Notes: a model not told the origin generated them from the sequence alone. Shown: positions 1 to 11,486, counted from the first letter of the stretch. The stretch: 24,256 nt of DNA from Dichomitus squalens LYAD-421 SS1 (GCF_000275845.1 NW_006766912.1:134758-159013), one strand, 5' to 3'. Translations and numbers: made by a program.

Positions 1-268
1 TCGTGTACTATAGCTATGCTTCTGGACTCTTCTGGTACTGTCTAGGACAATCCGTACTACTCCAGAACGGTCTAGACAGGTCTATGCCTTACTCATCTCT
101 TACTCATCCTATGGTGCGATACGTCGCAATTCTTTCACCATCATATTATTCATCGCACTATGGTACATGTGACTAACCACTCTTTGATTAGTCATGGACA
201 CTTCTCTGTAGTATATAAGGACTTCAGATTGCATCCTCCCTCTTCAGTCTTTCCTTACTGACTGAAGA
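1..268 (+). mobile_element. Probable LTR fragment, left copy of a 268-bp direct repeat
   Basis: This stretch matches 23982-24249 without gaps. I count six differences, all transitions. A TATATAA box lies at 212-218, followed by a pyrimidine-rich stretch, as in the promoter (U3/R) part of a retrotransposon LTR. The left edge is cut by the window. After base 268 the two copies diverge at once. No primer-binding site, reverse transcriptase, integrase or polypurine tract was recognised next to it, so this is either a solo LTR or the end of an element outside the window. A non-LTR dispersed repeat is possible. Confidence 0.6.
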
Positions 269-1350
269 TCTTGCTTCGACTCTAGTCGGATCTAATCTTT
301 GTCTTCACAGCCCCGAGTTTATCAGTCCTCACCTTCGTGACTCTAGAGGCTCTCCCTAGGCGTGGGGAATGGCGAACCACCCGTGTCGCTTTGCGACGAA
401 GAGCAGCCTGTCCCCGGGCCCTGGCATGGCCGGCTGTCTGGAACAGACAGAGAGCGAACACGATTGTGATGACTTGGTTTTGGGATTTGGGCTTGGGGGA
501 CGGCAGCGAGACGGTCGAGCCGGGCGTGCTATCTTGCGCGATACCTGCCAGAACACGGGTTCTCTCTTCCTAGCGCAGCGGCTGCGGCACAAAAACTAGT
601 CCTTGAAGGCAATTGCATTGTTCCTGCCACACCGAATGTGCTCGGTTCCCACCACGCACCAACGAGGTCTGGGAAATGGGCACTTTGAATCGCCCGCTTT
701 CATTGCATTCGGGACGACGCGCCTTCTCGGAGTCTTCTGCCCCATCTGAGCATGCGGAAGCGTGCATCGGAAATCACGCCGACGCTGACGGGCATGCATA
801 GGCGCCGTGTCAGTACAGATTCCGCACCGAGCGGATGACGTCTGAAAACGAAAGTCAGAGTTTCTGTGGGATACACGGGAGCTGGGCGCGTAATCAGTGC
901 CTCGAGGACGAGATGGGCGTGTCGGCCGTGCCCCCGTCTTGGCTTTCCGAACACACGTCTGACCTCTTGCATAGCTACTATATAGCCATATGTAGAACAA
1001 CTGTCAAACCTCAAACCTCTATGGACGGTGGAAATCTGCGAGCCGACGGCTCTATTTTAGTGCGCAAGTGCAGGAAACTTGACGAACGATGCGGTTTCGC
1101 CCGCCGATCTATTCAGATTGTAAAAACCCAGGAGCCAGTCTGCAACATCGAGCGCACATTTTGGATCGATACAAATACAAAGCGCTGTGGCATCTGGCCA
1201 TCCCGGTGGGCTCCATTGCACTCGGACTCAATTCTTTACTCCTGCACCCTGTGCACGTGTACAGGGCCCCGGGAATCAATGCACACAGTGCCGGGTGCGT
1301 TCGAACAACGTATCAGTGTGCTTTCTGGAAGGTGCAGTGGTGCTACGACA
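269..1350. other. No supported gene; intergenic with one palindrome
   Basis: Open frames here are short, overlap on both strands and lack convincing splice signals or family motifs. The one clear structure is a near-perfect 20-base palindrome centred on CACGTG at 1247-1266. The part next to the repeat could be internal sequence of the same transposable element, but no element protein was recognised. Confidence 0.4.
1247..1266. promoter_or_regulatory. 20-bp palindrome centred on a CACGTG E-box
   Basis: CCCTGTG-CACGTG-TACAGGG is an inverted repeat with a single mismatched pair. CACGTG is the core bound by fungal bHLH factors (established knowledge). It lies just beyond the 3' end of the decayed minus-strand coding copy (1351-1653) and over 800 bases from the intact small secreted-protein gene, so a regulatory role is only a possibility. 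Confidence 0.25.
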
Positions 1351-1653
1351 TCATAGTCCGAGACTCCGAGCATCCCTGTCTTGCCTCGGCACGCTCGGAC
1401 AAGGATTCAGAACAGGCTTCGAGCACACTGACCCCCTTGATGCACCGTCATTCTTTACTATACAACACGCACTTCTGCTCGAGCCCGGCCCCGGAGCTGC
1501 TCTCAAGTTATCGCCCAGGAGCACCGGTTCTGAAGGCTCTTGAACCTCTGAGCGGGCGCTTGTGAGAGCTATAAGTGGTTGAGAGAACGTCGGTTTTACT
1601 GATGCAATCGGCGCCGACAAGACGACGAGGGCGGGGAACGGCTTGAAGAACAT
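1351..1653 (-). pseudogene. Decayed partial copy of the neighbouring secreted-protein gene
   Basis: The first codons from ATG at 1653 read MFFKPFPALVVLSAPIAS. They closely match MFSKLAPALVVLSALCGS, the signal peptide of the intact gene starting at 2748. The similarity also extends into the upstream flank (about 1608-1728 against 2705-2823), so a promoter and first exon were duplicated together. A possible donor, GTAAAA, follows codon 18, but I cannot find counterparts of exons 2 and 3 downstream. The frame stays open to 1351 as unrelated-looking sequence. It is probably a truncated duplicate. A small secreted protein with a new C-terminus cannot be excluded. Confidence 0.6.
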
Positions 1654-2065
1654 GCTAGACAACGTGGACATGTCCATTGAGCAAGTACGAAAATTGTTGA
1701 ACCGGCCATAGGAGCGTGCATGGATTTCATAAAGGGACACCGACGTGAGGGGGTCGGCCAGGAGATACGAGAAACGAGAGGCATACGGGGTGGGCACCTA
1801 TGACCGATGCTGCAGTAAGACATCCCATCGACCACATACCCGATTATATCTAGCTCAGAAACCAGGAACCTTCGCAACATCGCGTAGCATTGAGCTCCAA
1901 GCTGCGTGATACATCCGATTTTACCTCTCGTACTCGCACATGAGCAGTGCGGGTTCATGTATGTATATGTATGAGCGGAACATTATCGACAGGGATCTAG
2001 AGTCCGTACTAGGTACAGTTCGACGGAAGCGACATAGCGTAGAGACTCGGACGCACACTCAACCC

Positions 2066-2748
2066 CTAGACCATAGCAGCACCAAGCACCACACCTGCAA
2101 CGACGACCGCCAGTGAGGAGATCGTCGCGACGCCAATCCGCCCGGCACCGTTTCCTTTCCCGGCGGGGGCACTTGCGGTCACGACCGAGAGGCCAGACAC
2201 GCTCGACGTGACCGTCACCACCGAGGAGATCGTCGTCTGCGCGAAGTGTCCGACCACCGTGCAGACGGCGTTGCCTTTCTCGAGAGTGCAGCCCTCGCTG
2301 AACGTCGCCGTCTGGCCTGCGACGGTGAGCACCTCGATGAGATGCGCGTCAGATGGGCCGTCGACGAGAGTGGCTGCAGGATAGATGTCGGTCAGTTCGC
2401 TGCTCTACTACATAGAGTGCCAGGAGGTTATCAGGAAGGTGGCTGATGACAGCATACCCACCTGCAGCGGTGATGGTCGTGTCCGGCGCCGTGGCGGTGG
2501 GAGCGATCGCGGTGGGGATGGCGAGTCCGATTGAGTAGGTGACGTGCCCGCTGGAGTCTGTACCTAGGGCGACTATTGTGACGCTTTGTGCGCCGTTCTC
2601 CAACCCAGGGAGTACATATGAAACTTCGGCCGCTGGGGAGGCGTCTGCGATCGGGTAAGATACACGTTCATCACCGGGCTTGGGACTGCTCACAGGAGCC
2701 ACACAACGCGGACAAGACGACGAGGGCGGGGGCCAGCTTGGAGAACAT
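2066..2748 (-). CDS. Small secreted, probably GPI-anchored cell-surface protein
   Basis: Three-exon model: complement(2066..2373, 2462..2644, 2694..2748), introns of 88 and 49 bases with phases that join cleanly, giving 181 residues. Residues 1-18 (MFSKLAPALVVLSALCGS) are a typical signal peptide. The middle contains an Ala/Pro/Thr-rich stretch and two cysteines (GCTLEKGNAVC) that could form a disulphide. A Ser/Thr/Val-rich stalk follows. Residues of about 148-160 are small and Gly-rich, suitable for a GPI attachment site, and the last 21 residues are a hydrophobic tail without charge. This is the architecture of fungal wall or plasma-membrane surface proteins. No catalytic domain was recognised. 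The start was chosen because it gives the signal peptide. A decayed copy of its 5' end lies 1.1 kb downstream on the same strand. Confidence 0.75.
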
Positions 2749-3937
2749 GCTAGAAAACGGGGAAACGGGTTGTGAGTAAGTACGAAATCACTGAATCGCC
2801 TATGAGAGCGCACATCAATACTATAGAGGGTGGAATGCTTGGGCGGAGGAGGGGACGGCCGGGACACTCAAGGTCATGCGTACTTATGTGTCAATTCCAC
2901 CGCCCGATCGTCACGATCTGGAACGAGTTGAGTCTTCCGAATCGACGACGCGCGTGCTCATCTCACCTTCTGCGCGGCAACAGACGAGCTCTCACACTGT
3001 CAGAGAGGCGTCAGTCCACACGGTATACGCGTTCTATGCGGTATCGTTCCATTCGCCTCGAGAAGACATTCGTTGTGGGCTGAGTGCACACTGGAAGCAA
3101 CAGTCATCAAGAACTCATCAGCTGAAATTGTCTCTGTGGTGGGCAAATGCAGGGCGGAACGACGATGGTATGTACATACTGTCAGGTAGCCGCCGCCGGC
3201 AACGAAAGCGGCGTCGATAACGATGGACTTTAACGCACAGCCTCCTGTAGAAAAGTCATCAGACAACGGTACTGGGATCAGATGCAGGGTACTCACTGAC
3301 ATACCCGTGTGTGCCCGGAGTCAGGCACGAAACTGGCGGCGAGTCACTGGAATGAATGGGAGAACCCTTCGGGACCGAAGCAGAACAGCCTCGCCCGCCG
3401 AGGACTCAACGCGGCTTAACGCATCATGCCTACAAACACGGAGGTCATTCATCTGATAGAGAACCCGTAATGGGGCGCCGTGGTGACTGTTTCCTGGAGG
3501 TCCCATGAGTAAGTGGAGGAATGTACGTTATGTCACATCTTCTGGTGTGGAGGACATTGGACGGCGGGAGAAGATCACCCTCGAGGCGACCTGAAGCTAA
3601 TACTAGACGGACATCAATAGAATCGTAGGAATCCCTACCCGAACATGCGCAGACTCCTGACATTCGCTAGGCTGAGACACTGGACGAGAAGAGTAAGCCA
3701 CGTAACAAGATACGCACCGCATAAAGGGACGTCGTGGTTTTCCATAGCACGCAGCACATACTCGTCCGCCCTATGGCGTCCTCCCAGAACCCGTGGTGAA
3801 CTCGTGCGACTGGTTCCCATCCGCCGCGTCATCGGATCACCCCCCTATTGGGCGAGTTCAGATGGACGAAACATGCTTCTCCAGCACGTAATAGGAATGG
3901 TGTCAAGAGCGAGGCTGCGGAATGTCCATGGCAAAGT
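2749..3937. other. No firmly supported gene; possible relic exons on the minus strand
   Basis: This stretch holds the promoter side of the secreted-protein gene (2749-2830, conserved in its decayed copy) and the 3' flank of the F-box gene. On the minus strand, 3346-3297 and 3244-3180 could be two short exons with compatible phase around a 52-base intron, the second reading GCALKSIVIDAAFVAGGGY. I could not extend them to a whole gene or name a family, so they are not called as a CDS. Confidence 0.35.
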
Positions 3938-5732
3938 CTATGTAAGAGTAAACAGAGACGGAGCACCCGCATCGACTTCGCCTCTTTCTAACGCCATAGC
4001 AGACAAGGAGCGAAACTTGTCCCAAACGATCTCCCAGCGATCCACCATTAACGCATAGGTGACCGGAGACCGAGGAACGAGACAGGGGAACAGGCGGTGG
4101 AGGAACTGTGCGAACCGCATGAGCTCCGCTTCCGGCGTCGTCAGGCACCTCTGACCGAGGATATCGAGTTTCTTGAGCGGATGAGGTCGCGAACGGCCCG
4201 GAGTGGTCTCGCAGTCGTTAGGGGCTGGAGTGCACGCCCCCGCGTCGGCATGCTCCAGGTCAATAGGGATGGAGAGAACGCGGAGATTGGGGCAGAGAAG
4301 GGATAGCTTGGAAAGCGATAGAGGTGTGGGCCTGGGGGAGCGAGCCGGCGCCGTTTCGCGCATACTGAGCATGATCTCCTCGATCCCCGGCCACGCCTCG
4401 GCCATGAGCGTCATCGTCGCGTCCGTCAGGGCAGTGTCCTTCCAGAGGTAGTGCAGGGTGAAGTGACGCAGGGATTTGAGCGAGAGAAGCGGACGCACGA
4501 TGGCTGAGAGAGACGTCTGGCTCGAGTCCGAGAGGTGGCCCTGGGCGGCTGCGTTGTCGAGAGGTCCTCGGAAGCGGAGGTTGAGCCTCTGCAAGGTATG
4601 GGAGAATTGGGCACCTGCGATTTGACCGCACAAATCAGCGTTAGCGCAGTGTCCATGCTCGGGGTCCGGCTCCCAGACTGTCAAGTCTAGCTCCCGAACG
4701 CGCGGTGCGCGAAGGGAGCGCAGGAATCCCTGCATGACGCTACGCGTTCCAGTGAGCTTCAGCAACATAAGGTTTGGGACCTCGAGCGCAGACTCGATGT
4801 TTTGGTTACCCTCGAATCCCTCGAGATGGCAGTCAAGATGCTCGAGTGTAAGCGAGGACGAGAAGTCGGTGAAGGAAGACGGTGTGACCACCTGCCATCC
4901 GGAAAGGGCCAAACGACGAAGTTGCTGAAAGTGCGAAAGGAAGGGGAGAAGCGATAGCCTTTGGGAAAGGCGTTCATCGACGAGGATGGTGAGGGAGGAC
5001 AGGTATGGAGCCTTGGAAAACACGTTGGCCAACGTAGTTCCAACGAATTCGATGGGTGTGACTGAGTCGACGCGGTATATCATATGCCTCAGCGACGGGG
5101 GAGCTAGTAGGGGCAGAGCTTCATCGCTACGACATCCTGGATCATCGGCCCAGGATAAGGATTGCAGGGACGGAAGGATTGTCTTCTCCCCGTTGCGATC
5201 GCACAGAACGCGCAGGACACGGAGGTCAAACCCGGGATCCCAGTCCAGGATGTGACGGATGCGAGATGCGCAACGCAGGAACGAAGTCCAGATTGCCGAA
5301 TCATCGAAAGACCTTACGTCTAGAACCTGAATGAAACCGAGGTCAGGAATCACGACAGTACTGACTGCGAGTGAAGCACGTTGTTTACAACTTGACCTTA
5401 TGGATGTATTCGATGTATGAAAGCGGTCCTTGAGACCCGTGGAAGCTTCCAATGTGCCATCTTCGGACGGCGTCTGGTACAGGTAACAAGATGGCATACA
5501 ATGGCAGGAGGGAGCCCCAAAGTGATCTCCATAGCATCTTGGATGCAGGTTCCGTCCAGGCCCTACATACGAGGGCACATTGCGCGCATGACACGCGGTC
5601 GATGGGTCGCGTCGTGTCGAATTGGTCAAACACCGACGTGAAGATGTCCTCGTATAATCGTGGCCAAGAGTTTGTGGTTGTGCACGCTGGTATCCCCGAG
5701 GCAGCGATAGCTTGCCTGAAAGATAGTGCCAT
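3938..5732 (-). CDS. F-box / leucine-rich-repeat-like protein, intact
   Basis: Two-exon model: complement(3938..5326, 5397..5732), one 70-base phase-0 intron ending TTCATTCAG, giving 574 residues. F-box proteins bind Skp1 and recruit substrates to SCF ubiquitin ligases (family knowledge). Residues of about 26-72 form a degenerate F-box with the hallmark CALVCRAW (52-59) followed by LWRSLW. Exon 2 opens with VLDVRS and the W-T-S-F-L-R-C-A-S-R-I-R block seen in this mushroom F-box group. Repeated LxxLxLxx-type segments (for example PSLQSLSW, QQLRRLALSGW, PNLRVLSI) form the substrate-binding part. The C-terminus has FLHRLFPCL followed by W...W, also found in the paralogue ending at 11486 and in the pseudogene at 21898. 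The start ATG is the only one ahead of the F-box in frame. The substrate is unknown. The gene is transcribed divergently from the pseudogene at 6459. The donor (AAG|GTCAAG) is slightly atypical. Confidence 0.82.
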
Positions 5733-6458
5733 CGTGGATGATCATGAGAATGAGGACAATGGCGCCATGCCCGACATGTAAACCTGAGGGAAGGAAGATC
5801 TCGCGCCGATCGAAGTTCCGAGTCCGCATGAGAGCGTTGGACACGGTGGCGCGGCAATTGCTTCAGCGTTGCGTCCGCGCTTTGGCCGACATCGCCTTCC
5901 CTGCACTATGAAGTTCCCATCGGAGATCTGTACTTTCAGTCTCCGACACAATGACTGGGGCGGCACTGGCAATAGTACCTCGGGCCTTGGCAACTACGAT
6001 CGGTGCAGGTCTACTTATGCTTCTTCTGTTGTATGACATCGATGCGTGAGCTGTCATCACTTGATCCGCCAGGTCTTATACACTAGTCAATATGCAGTCC
6101 TTTGCAACGCTACGGTGTCGGAGCACAACAAGCTGCTTGAGGTGCAAGGCTACTGGACAACTTCGTCGTTGGCACCGCAGCCGGCACATCCACGTCATAC
6201 CCAGTAAGTTCTCAAGTTTGTCCTAGTACATCAGGACCTGTCCTTGACCATTTATGGCAGTGATTGGAAAGAATATCAAGCCAACACGCAGATTTACACT
6301 GCCTTGGAACGCGATGGGGTCCTATATCGCCCGTCTCGGGGCACGATGATTCGCACACGCACTTCCTCGCCGCACTGTCTTCTACGACACCGTTGACGGT
6401 CCCTCTACACCTGCTTCCACCTTCCACTGTCTGGCCATCCTTAACAACTAGCTGGTAC
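5733..6458. promoter_or_regulatory. Divergent intergenic region between two F-box genes
   Basis: These 726 bases separate the start codons of a minus-strand F-box gene and a plus-strand F-box pseudogene, so they must contain any promoters for both. No clear TATA box or repeated binding site was recognised. Open frames here have no family features. Confidence 0.4.
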
Positions 6459-8098
6459 ATGGGAAGCATTTTTTCCATTCCAAGGTCTCCCCGTCCACGG
6501 AAACTATCCTCTGAGAGACCCCGCGCATCAACACCTCATGCTGCTCTTTTCACGGACAATATTCTCAGGCATATTTTTGTCGTTTCAGAGGCGACGTACG
6601 ACCGGATATACCACGCAACATGCGCCCGGGCAGCTCGGGTCTGCCGTGCCTGGTACGAGCCGGCATCCAGTGCAATCTGGGAGACGAGACCATGGCACAT
6701 GTTTGACCTCCTGCATATTCTTCTCCCGGACCCGCCACCTCTCGACGAGTCCGGCTTCGCAAGCGAGTACAGGCTACAGCAGTATCTTCGAACAGTAAGC
6801 CCAATCTGCAACGTAGAGGCATCTTCAAGCGGCTGATCTGATATCACCGACTACGTTCAGATAGTTCAAGAGAAGAGAGACCTGTGAGTTTCGTCTGAAG
6901 CATGGACGAGTTTCCTACGATGTTGTGCGCGGACAAGGGAGCTCTACGTTCCTCGACTGGGAATTGAAGCCGTGAGACTTCGGATGCTGCTCAAGCCGAA
7001 AAAGGACGAGACGTTCTTCTCATCCCCGTCCCTAACATGGCAGGAAAGCCCATCGTCCGCCGGGATACTCGTCGCAATGGTTCACCACACTCTCCAGAGG
7101 CTCCTGATCTCTATCGATTCCGACGCAGAGATGCCCATACACAACCTCCGCAGGCTTATAACCAAAGTAAGTGTACGTGCCCCGGGTATCACAAGTATGG
7201 TTCTCCTGTCACCAGACGAGACGCGCTCGTTTCCTGTAGACGGACTTCTCAAACATACCCAGCTCCGCGAACTCACCTTGGGAGGCGGCATCGCAATACC
7301 AAGCGAAGAAATTCGGACGCTCCTCTCCCTACCACATCTTCATTCCCTCCAAGTGAACCTTGCGGCTTCCGACCCCTGCCCAGATGAAACCTTTACACAC
7401 GCAGTGACAGGGTCGTACAACAGCACGACCTTACGCAAATTTGCTTGCGCCGCATCATGTGACACCGCGACCACCCTCTTGTCTCTGCTCGATGCGCCTT
7501 ACCTTGAGTCTCTAATTCTCCATGTGGACGAGACCCGCTTGCACCAGAGGCGCAGTGCGCACTCACTGCTCCTCCGCACTGTCGCAGGCGCTTCCTTCGC
7601 AAGTAGTGTATTGTCTCTCGAATACTCCAGCGCGAACATATACTCCGAGCTTGGCCCCAAAGCACACCAATCTATGAATCTGGATCCTGATGATATCCCT
7701 GTAGATCTCTCCCTCGATCAACCCCTATCGAACATTCTCACCCCGTTCTTCCCTGCCACCCCTTCGCTCGATTTACCCAAGCTCGAACGGTTTTCATTCG
7801 ACATGTTCTGGCCTACGGCGGTCCAAGACGAGGATGTCGAACAACTCAGCGTTGCCATTGGCTCTACGGCGAGGATCCTCGAACACACCCCACTTCCACC
7901 ATCGCTCCGGGCAATTCGGTGGCATATCCTGCCCACCTGACGACGATGCGACGTCTGGCCGATCGTTGCCCGGAGGCGGAGGTCTTGACTCTAGTTGTGG
8001 AGTACGACTCGTTGGACAGTGTCTCGGTGCTTCTCTTGGAGGAGTCCGTCGTTGTACACTGGAGAGATGAGGATTTAAGTGTCGGCTACGCGATATGA
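6459..8098 (+). pseudogene. F-box / LRR-like paralogue with premature stop and frameshift
   Basis: Exon 1 (6459-6794, 112 codons) encodes an F-box with ARVCRAW at residues 59-65 and the motif LLPDPPPLDESG. A 66-base intron (GTAAGC...TTCAG, 6795-6860) follows. Exon 2 starts at 6861 but meets an in-frame TGA at 6885-6887, six codons before the conserved W-T-S-F-L-R-C-C block. The frame is then open to 7940 with LRR-like sequence ending in PKLERFSFDMFWP. Near 7850-7858 homology moves to the +2 frame (HWLYGEDP, later MRRLADRCPEAEVLTL), which runs to a stop at 8098, so a one- or two-base indel is likely. The conserved C-terminal RLFP block is missing. The start MGSIFS fits an N-myristoylation signal. 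If translated to the first stop, a 120-residue F-box-only protein results. A sequencing error is the main alternative for either lesion. Confidence 0.7.
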
Positions 8099-9589
8099 AG
8101 GTCGCTGTACTGTTTGGACGAATCACCATCATTCAGCTTCAGTGTTGTCGGCTCTGAAGACCACCACCTTGACAGGTGCGCGATCATAGGCGAGCTGCGG
8201 GCATGTCTGGGCATCCTAGCTGCGCTTCCATGTTGCATCGACACCGCCGTCCGTCCACCGCGACATCATCCACCAAATATATTTGCCCGATAGCCACAAG
8301 CTCGTGACCGTACGAAACCCCGCAGCGATGCCGCTGGGGTATTCGGACTGGAATGGGAATCCACTATCCCAGGTTAAGCCGTTAGTCTCTTAGTATTACT
8401 TCCTCCATGACCTAGCTCTTGAAAATTACGTCGCCCGTCCTCGAAGAATTTTTGTGGAACCTATATGGCATGCCCGGGTTGGTGACTGAACGGACGTTAG
8501 GGAAGGTTGCGGCTGAGGTCGGCACGCCCAACATTCAGGCTAGTAGGTGTCTTCCGAATCCTGTGACTTCGTAGGTCCGCTTGCGACTGATGTAACTGCA
8601 GCACTAGTGATTGCATATATGATGCAGAAGACGCCCTATGCCTTCCCCATCTTGGGCGGTCGCAAGGGCAAGTCGCATCTAAGCACTCGACGTTTCGCTG
8701 TCCGATGAAAACATCGAGAATCAAGATTGAGGGCGCCTCGGAATTCAACAAGGGGTTCGATGTCCACGTGCGTATTCTCTCCCCAAGAGCTTTCGCCGTC
8801 GGGCGACCGGCGGCAGTGTGATGGAGCCTCATAAGGCTTCAATTCTTCCATAGCAGTGCCGGACACTTTGACAGTTGGCCCACCTCCCCAGCGGCCCGCC
8901 CCATGAAGGTCACCTAGAACTCAGCGATGGCTCGGATTCATTTCATCCGGCACATTCTCGCTCCATGAAGCTGGCCTCCTTCAAGTACTGTCGCCGATGC
9001 ATAGACATCCCTATGTTGGCATTCGGGGTATTGCTTGCAGGGTCAGGTTAGTCTGCAAGGCCTCGGTGATATTGCCACTTTGACGATAAGAATGCACACA
9101 GCATATCACTCTAGAGCGCCGGGTCGCAGCTCGGCTTCTGCAACACAGGTGCCCGACCGCGTCGGGATGCCGGAGCAGCTCGTGCTTTGTGCCACTTTTA
9201 GGAAGATCAGCGCTACTAGCATTGATTCCAATAAGCGCCAGCAGTCTGTCCATTCATATCACCTCTGAACCAACGTGGCATCATGATGCCGACACCTTTT
9301 TGCACATTGCCCTGCTATAACACCTGTGCCGAGTGAACGACGTCGCAGAGAATAGGTCATTGACGTATTACCAGTGCCCTTGTATGCGATGTGGGCTAAC
9401 TTCTTAATGTGACCAGGTTAAGACCTTTGCCATCAGAGGGCCAATCATACATCGCTTCCTTGTTTGGAGCGGAAGTGAGCGTATTGAGTCTTAGGGGCAG
9501 GATGATAATCTGACATACGATTGCCTGCCAGCCTGCAACTCCCGTCACAGAGAAGCAACACCTCTTATCAACTTTTCAGGCTTGTGGTC
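8099..9589. other. No supported gene; possible unrecognised coding relic near 8630-8830
   Basis: This is the 3' flank of the F-box pseudogene and the 5' flank of the next F-box gene. Around 8633-8707 one plus frame reads PYAFPILGGRKGKSHLSTRR to a stop. An adjacent frame then reads SRIKIEGASEFNKGFDVHV until a stop near 8820. This adjacency looks like a frame-broken coding relic, but I do not recognise the family. The rest shows no convincing signal. Confidence 0.35.
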
Positions 9590-11486
9590 ATGATCGGCAT
9601 GCTCACGTCAATTCTCTGCTGTTGCTCTCTCCAACGGAAGGCGCCACCACAGGGTTCGCCGACTCCCGAGCCTTTATCATACACCATCCCTGAAAAATCG
9701 ACTCCAGCCCCCATCCAGGACGCCCATCGTATTCTATTCGATGAGGAGTTCCTCGTAAGGCTATTTGGCTGCTTCGGACGGACAGAACGCACCGATAGAG
9801 CGACATGTGTTAGCGGCGCGCTTGTCTGTCGCGCCTGGACGGAGCACGCGTCACGTGTGTTCTGGGAAGGCCCTGTGGACCTGCTGGACCTATATGGCGT
9901 GCTTCTTCAGCAACCGCGTCGCAAAGGTTGGAGGCATGATTCAGCAGAACGAACGAGGTACCTAACCAAGGTAGCTATGCGTTTCCAGATCATTTTATTG
10001 CCGCTAAATATGAACATTACCTCAACAGGTCACTCTCGACCAACCCCACGAAACACCCTATCTCTGGTCGCGCTTTCTAATTTGCTCCTCTCGCATCCTC
10101 GAATTGGAAACGCGTTGGGCCGGACCGCCCATCTCTGTCGAGGTAGACCTCATCAAGTCGTTCCTTCGACAGAATCGCAATCAAACATTCCTCTGTGCCT
10201 TACGATCGATTTCTTGGCATGAGAGTCCCACAGTAGATGGCCTTCTCCTGTCTCTGGCCCCTCCCTCCTTGCAACGCGCACAGATTTTTGTGCACGTGGC
10301 CAGCCCGCGATTAGGGGAACGTCTCGAGCAGCTCGCTCCTGTCTCACCTGCACTGAACGACCTGACGCTACACGTGATGCATGAGGATCCACAGCCTCTC
10401 ACACCCGCATGCCTCCTCCAACACGGTCAGCTGCGCAGCCTTGTCCTGGGGAAACCCGAGAAGATCCCAGTCGCACCAGAAGGTCTACACGCGATCCTCT
10501 CCCACCTCAGCCTTGAATCTCTCAGCTTGGGAATCGAACATTTCGGGGGATCCCGGAAGCCCTTGAGGGTCTCCCGTAACGATTGTCTGCGCTCGCTCGA
10601 ATGCGACGGTTCGCCCTCAGATCTCGCAGCCCTACTATCCTCCTTTCAATTCCCTTCACTACAAACAGTAACGCTGCGTAGCACTGTCTCTACCGCGTAC
10701 GAAATCGGCACTCATCGAGCTGTGGCTCTCGCAATGGCGGACAACTCTATGGCACTCACTCTTCGTTCCCTCACTTGGAGCTACATCAACACGTCAATAT
10801 CCCCATCTTTGGGTCCCTCAGTTCCCATCTACACGGATATGCTCGAGCCCTTGTGCGGGTGTTTGCCTCACCTCGAAGTCCTCTCAATACAAGTTCAACA
10901 TCCTGTATTGCTCCACGAGGACGACCTCTGCCAATTCGCTCCGCATTGGCCCGGGCTCAAGAAACTCGAGCTACCACTTCGACACTACCTCATGCCCGAC
11001 GCAGAAGCTATCCGTGCGCAATCAAGGCTGCCTTCTGCGATAGGACTCGCCGCCATCGCACGACATTGCACGTCACTGGAATATCTCGCCCTGGAACTAT
11101 CAGACGGTTGGACCATCAACGACCTATCTCCCAGCATGGTTGCACCGACAGACCCAGTGGCTGCGAATGAAAAGGCACGGGAGTCTTCGTCCACTGGCGT
11201 AATCCAGACCATTCAGCACCAGAGATGCCCTGTCGAGCGTCTGTACTTGACCATCAATGAGCCCATTGCGGACCCGCACGCCTTCGCAGAGTTCATAGAT
11301 GGCTTGTTTCCGGACTTGGACGTCGATTACTGCGATGCACGGCTCCTATCCGAGGAACATGATGGATACAAGCAGATGCGGGGGATGTGGAAAGCTGTAG
11401 AGAGGCTGCAAGGAGGGCGAGCCGAGGGTATCATGGACGACGGCGATTCAGACTCCTCATTTGTAGGTGTGCGTTGTTATCTTTGA
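9590..11486 (+). CDS. F-box / leucine-rich-repeat-like protein, intact
   Basis: Two-exon model: join(9590..9970, 10029..11486), one 58-base phase-0 intron ending CTCAACAG, giving 612 residues (609 if the second ATG at 9599 is used). It is the likely substrate-recruiting subunit of an SCF ubiquitin ligase. The F-box lies at about residues 45-93 with GALVCRAW (76-83) and VFW. Exon 2 begins VTLDQP and reaches W140-S-R-F, aligned with the W-T-S-F block of the paralogues. LRR-like segments follow (for example LRSLVLGK, PHLEVLSIQV, TSLEYLALEL). The C-terminus has FIDGLFPDLDV and an MRGMWKAVERL helix, then an acidic Asp/Ser tail. The N-terminus has a Cys triplet (ILCCCS, residues 8-13) that may be lipidated. 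No break was found over the full length, in contrast to the copies on either side in the same orientation. The substrate is unknown. Confidence 0.84.

Noticed and set aside
3180..3346. Two possible minus-strand exons (3346-3297 and 3244-3180) with compatible phase, the second reading GCALKSIVIDAAFVAGGGY
   Set aside because: I could not find start, stop or further exons on either side, and no family was recognised. The splice sites alone are weak evidence.
6882..6940. The GTGAGT at 6884-6889 overlapping the premature TGA could be a splice donor that removes the stop
   Set aside because: No acceptor downstream restores the frame without removing the conserved W-T-S-F-L-R-C-C block, which is retained in the intact paralogues. 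A nonsense mutation explains the data better.
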